Assembly: GCA_013365325.1 (NCBI GenBank)
Contig: JABVXV010000031.1
Span: forward strand, 1 to 64,000
Direction of reading: 5' to 3'
Length of the DNA: 64,000 bases
DNA from: Dipetalonema caudispina
Taxonomy: Eukaryota > Nematoda > Chromadorea > Rhabditida > Onchocercidae
Shown: positions 61,012-64,000 of the stretch, piece by piece
Layout: each line of letters begins with the position of its first letter
Position numbering within the stretch: the first letter of the stretch is position 1
Made by a program: the position numbers and the translations under genes
Notes under the pieces: generated by a model
What the model saw: only the letters and a program-made list of their open reading frames with translations
What the model was told of the DNA's origin: nothing
The model's database searches: none

Positions 61012-64000
61012 TCAATGCCAACATGTAGAATGTTTCACTGCGTGGCGGTATCGCTGTTTCAACGCACTACCATATATTACGATGGAAAAGAATGCCGTGA
61101 TGGTCTCCAGGAATAAAATCTGAAACAAAAAGAAGTTTAGATTTGCTCTTGGAATCTTATAGAAATAGTTGAATTCTCAATAAACTTTAGCTGTAATATG
61201 CTCTATAATCTTTAACCTTACTATCATACATATACCTCAATGCTTTGTTAGTAAACTCTTCAGAATTTTATGATTACATTACCAAAAATAAAGTAATATT
61301 ATTTGATTCTGAATGCCATTCCCAATTTCTCTTCAGAATAAGATGGCAAGCTCTAACATTAAAAAAGAGTTGTTCTACTGTTCAAAAAAATCAATGAACT
61401 GACAAATTAATCAGTCATTTTAATTTGTTATTTAACCCAATTTAAAAGATGAGTTTTTCGTCATCTTCTTATTGCATTATTATTTTCACAGATTTACCAT
61501 TATTCCATGCAATACTACGGTAGTATTTTTTATCACTTTGAATGTAGACATAAATAATTATGTTGAAATGAATTACTGCAAGTTGCATAGAGTGCAGAAT
61601 CAATCGTCCAAGGAATGCATCTTCAGGACCATGGATAAAGGCGGGATAAGTTGCGGATTGATAAGTGAGATTAATACTTGAACACATCTTTTCTAGGGCG
61701 CACGTGAAACAGATGAATCCAAGCAGAAAGTGGGCTGATAGCTGCGAGCTACAATAAAAACGAAAAAATTATTTGATATGATCAGGTTAATATACTCATC
61801 CCAACTTAATATTATCTGTGTTGTCTCCTTTGCTGTATTACAATATTTGAACAGTATCAGAGTAAGAGAACATTTTCAGGATACGAAAAGCGCTTGGCAG
61901 AATTCATCTTAGAAACAGTTCCGTTGATAGAGTAATGCTTCCGTCTTCAGAATGAATTTTAAAATACACAGCAATTTCTAACGAGAAGGGAATCTACAAA
62001 AAATCTAATTCTAGATAAAAATCATTTAAAAACTAACAATCATTTAAAAAACTACCCAGAATATGTGATATATAATATGCCTGTAGCAAACAGCAAGATG
62101 ACAAGCCACATTAAATCAGCACCAATATAATTTGCATTCCAAGGTACGTCAATTAATCCAAATACCACCAATGTCATCAGTAACATCCCCCAAATGAAAT
62201 GCAACAGCCCCAGGCATCTACAACAAAGCAGTTCCACTAGTTCATTTGCTCTATTTAAGCTATCATGAACTATTTCGAATTATGATTCCCTTTAATCGAA
62301 ACCTGAACTTTTTCAATTGTTTTTATATTCTTTGTTGAATGTCAGCTTCAATCTCTTCTGTTTACCTTTCAGAGCCGAATAAAATTTCAACTTCTTACAC
62401 ATCATTTCTAATTAGATTTTAGTTAAAAATATCCAAAAAAAAATATATACGAACAAGTGAGAACCGACAATTACAATTTGAAAAAATGATGTAAACAGAC
62501 CTGCTCTGTAAATCGACACTCTTTCGGATCATCGAATCTTCATTGTAGTACTCGTATTGAATACATTTACTAGCTTGAATAGCAGATAATAAATTTAAAC
62601 CGAAAAGCAGAGCAAACAAGGCCATCAAAATACCTTCGACGATGATAATCAAGTAAGCTCGATCTGCCGTACCGTGTACTGATGCTATAATTTAGAACAG
62701 TATAAAATAGCGGAATCAGAATCTCTTCATAGAAAACATTATGTTTGCTTCTGTATCATCTGTTAGAAATGGCGTAGTCTGAATTTCTGAAGAGATGTTT
62801 CGAATGAGAGGGAATACTTGAAGAGAATGTGATTTTAAAATTTGTTGATTTCGCTGTTAGTTACTGTATCGAAATTTTTTTCTCTCTTTACGAAAGAGAG
62901 CAAATTACTGTAAAACAAAACGGCGAAGATAAGAGAGTGAAGAAATAAGAACTAACGTTGAGTTTCATTTCGAGTAATTGCGCTTATTCCTCGCCATATT
63001 TGAATATCATTATAGTAATAGGGGTACATTTCAATATCCAATGATTTAAGGCACCAAACTGCTGCAATCACAGATATTCCAATTGCAACCTGCAAACCTA
63101 TTCATTCCACTTAATTAGTGGAAAATATGTCTGACGATTATATAATACGGTATACAAATCGGTAAATGCATACGCAATTATTAATCCAAGAAGAGAGAAA
63201 CCTTATAATTAGCTGCAGGTTGCCTATTGATGACAGCCGAATGTAAATCTACAATTGCACTGACGACTGCCAACAGCGCAGCAATGTGATCGAGAGCGAT
63301 CAACACGAATGGATCTCTACCTAACATCTGAAACAGTAGATGGAATTGGCAGTGGAAAGCTAAAAGTGAAAATGGAAACCGCTTTTTCGGATTATTTGAA
63401 GCAACCTGGTTTAAGAATTTTAGATCGGATTTGCTGGTAACGATCAACATGATACTGTTAATGACACTAATAAAACTAACCAGTTGATGCTCATATTCGA
63501 GGAATATAGCCAAAGCTAGAGCGGATAATGCCAGAAACAATTTTATCGAAGCCAACGTAGTAAGACCTAAGCGGTTCGCACGATATTTTTTATCCTGGTC
63601 ATGCTAAAAATCATACAACATTCTAACTTTTCAAATTTCAAATTCTTACAAACCTACCAAAAATCATTTCTCTTTCCATCAAACTCCAACAAACAAGTCT
63701 AAATTCTATAAGGATCTTGTTTTCAGCAAAGACCAAATCAAGAAACAGTATGGGACTTCTCATATAAAAACCTGAAAAAGCTTAAGGCAGAAGCAGAGAA
63801 TTCTAAAAGGTCGAAGAGGTCAGGTAAAACAATAATGGTTCTATTCTTCAATGAAATGATAAGATGTATTAAGTATAAAAATATCTAGCAACTACTCACA
63901 GAGTATTGTGGCCAGGTAGGTTGACTAACGATAACAAGGCGATCGAGAAGTATGGCGGCGACGAGTGCCGCTAAACAGGCGACAGCTGGTACAAAAATCA
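61012..64000 (-). CDS. Polytopic membrane protein (about 9 TM), 5' end beyond the window
   Basis: Eight minus-strand exons join in phase: 64000-63900 (partial), 63603-63481, 63327-63202, 63089-62957, 62684-62501, 62217-62056, 61748-61577, 61119-61012 (TGA). At least 368 residues are encoded. About nine hydrophobic helices are visible, among them FVPAVACLAALVAAILL, IKLFLALSALALAIFLEY, DHIAALLAVVSAIVDL, EGILMALFALLFGLNLL, FIWGMLLMTLVVFGL, ADLMWLVILLFATGILYI and an ILHSMQLAILFLETITAFF segment. It ends in a short basic tail (ALKQRYRHAVKH). Two loops share a Tyr-rich pattern (MYPYYYNDIQIW and IQYEYYNEDSMI), hinting at an internal module duplication. There is no ATPase or channel signature. The family is not recognised; the N terminus lies off the right edge. 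Confidence 0.85.

Overview
This window looks like the genome of a parasitic nematode, most likely a filarial or related clade III worm. The DNA is AT-rich. Genes are cut into many short exons separated by 200-800 bp introns (a few reach 5 kb) with GT..(T)nCAG borders, and there are no bacterial-style ORFs. Nearly all long single-frame ORFs are chance frames; the real genes emerge by joining exons whose phases match. I assembled eight protein-coding loci this way. The species call is inference; the exon chains are read directly.

Layout: 1-3.2 kb is gene-poor, with a TTA microsatellite, a GC-rich hairpin-bearing island and CTG/ATG repeats. From 3.2 to 19.2 kb (+) lies a DVE-1/SATB-type homeodomain gene with a CMP domain and two divergent homeodomains, interrupted by two giant introns. 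At 22.1-23.7 kb (-) is a small single-pass membrane protein with a thrombospondin type-1-like motif. It is divergent from a CK1/TTBK-superfamily kinase at 23.9-27.6 kb (+). Next, on +, come an all-helical protein of uncertain identity (28.35-31.69 kb; NOL11-like at best), a KIAA0319-type PKD-repeat receptor (32.5-43.0 kb) and the TRAPP II subunit TRAPPC9 (44.6-55.2 kb). At the right end, on -, are two adjacent polytopic membrane proteins that I do not recognise: a complete 260-aa four-TM protein (58.5-60.7 kb) and a longer one, about 9 TM, running off the right edge (61.0-64.0 kb).

The genes do not form one pathway. DVE-1 is a nuclear regulator (in C. elegans it acts in development and the mitochondrial unfolded protein response), TRAPPC9 works in Golgi/endosome traffic, the PKD receptor and the TSP1-like protein are surface proteins, and the kinase belongs to the large nematode CK1 expansion. 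Four + strand genes in tandem (kinase, helical protein, PKD receptor, TRAPPC9) and the close pair at the right end could be co-transcribed, but gaps of about 0.7-1.6 kb make that uncertain for the first group. I found no rRNA, tRNA, CRISPR array or transposon. Candidates for novelty are the two unrecognised membrane proteins, the small TSP1-like protein and the GC-rich structured island near 1.1 kb.
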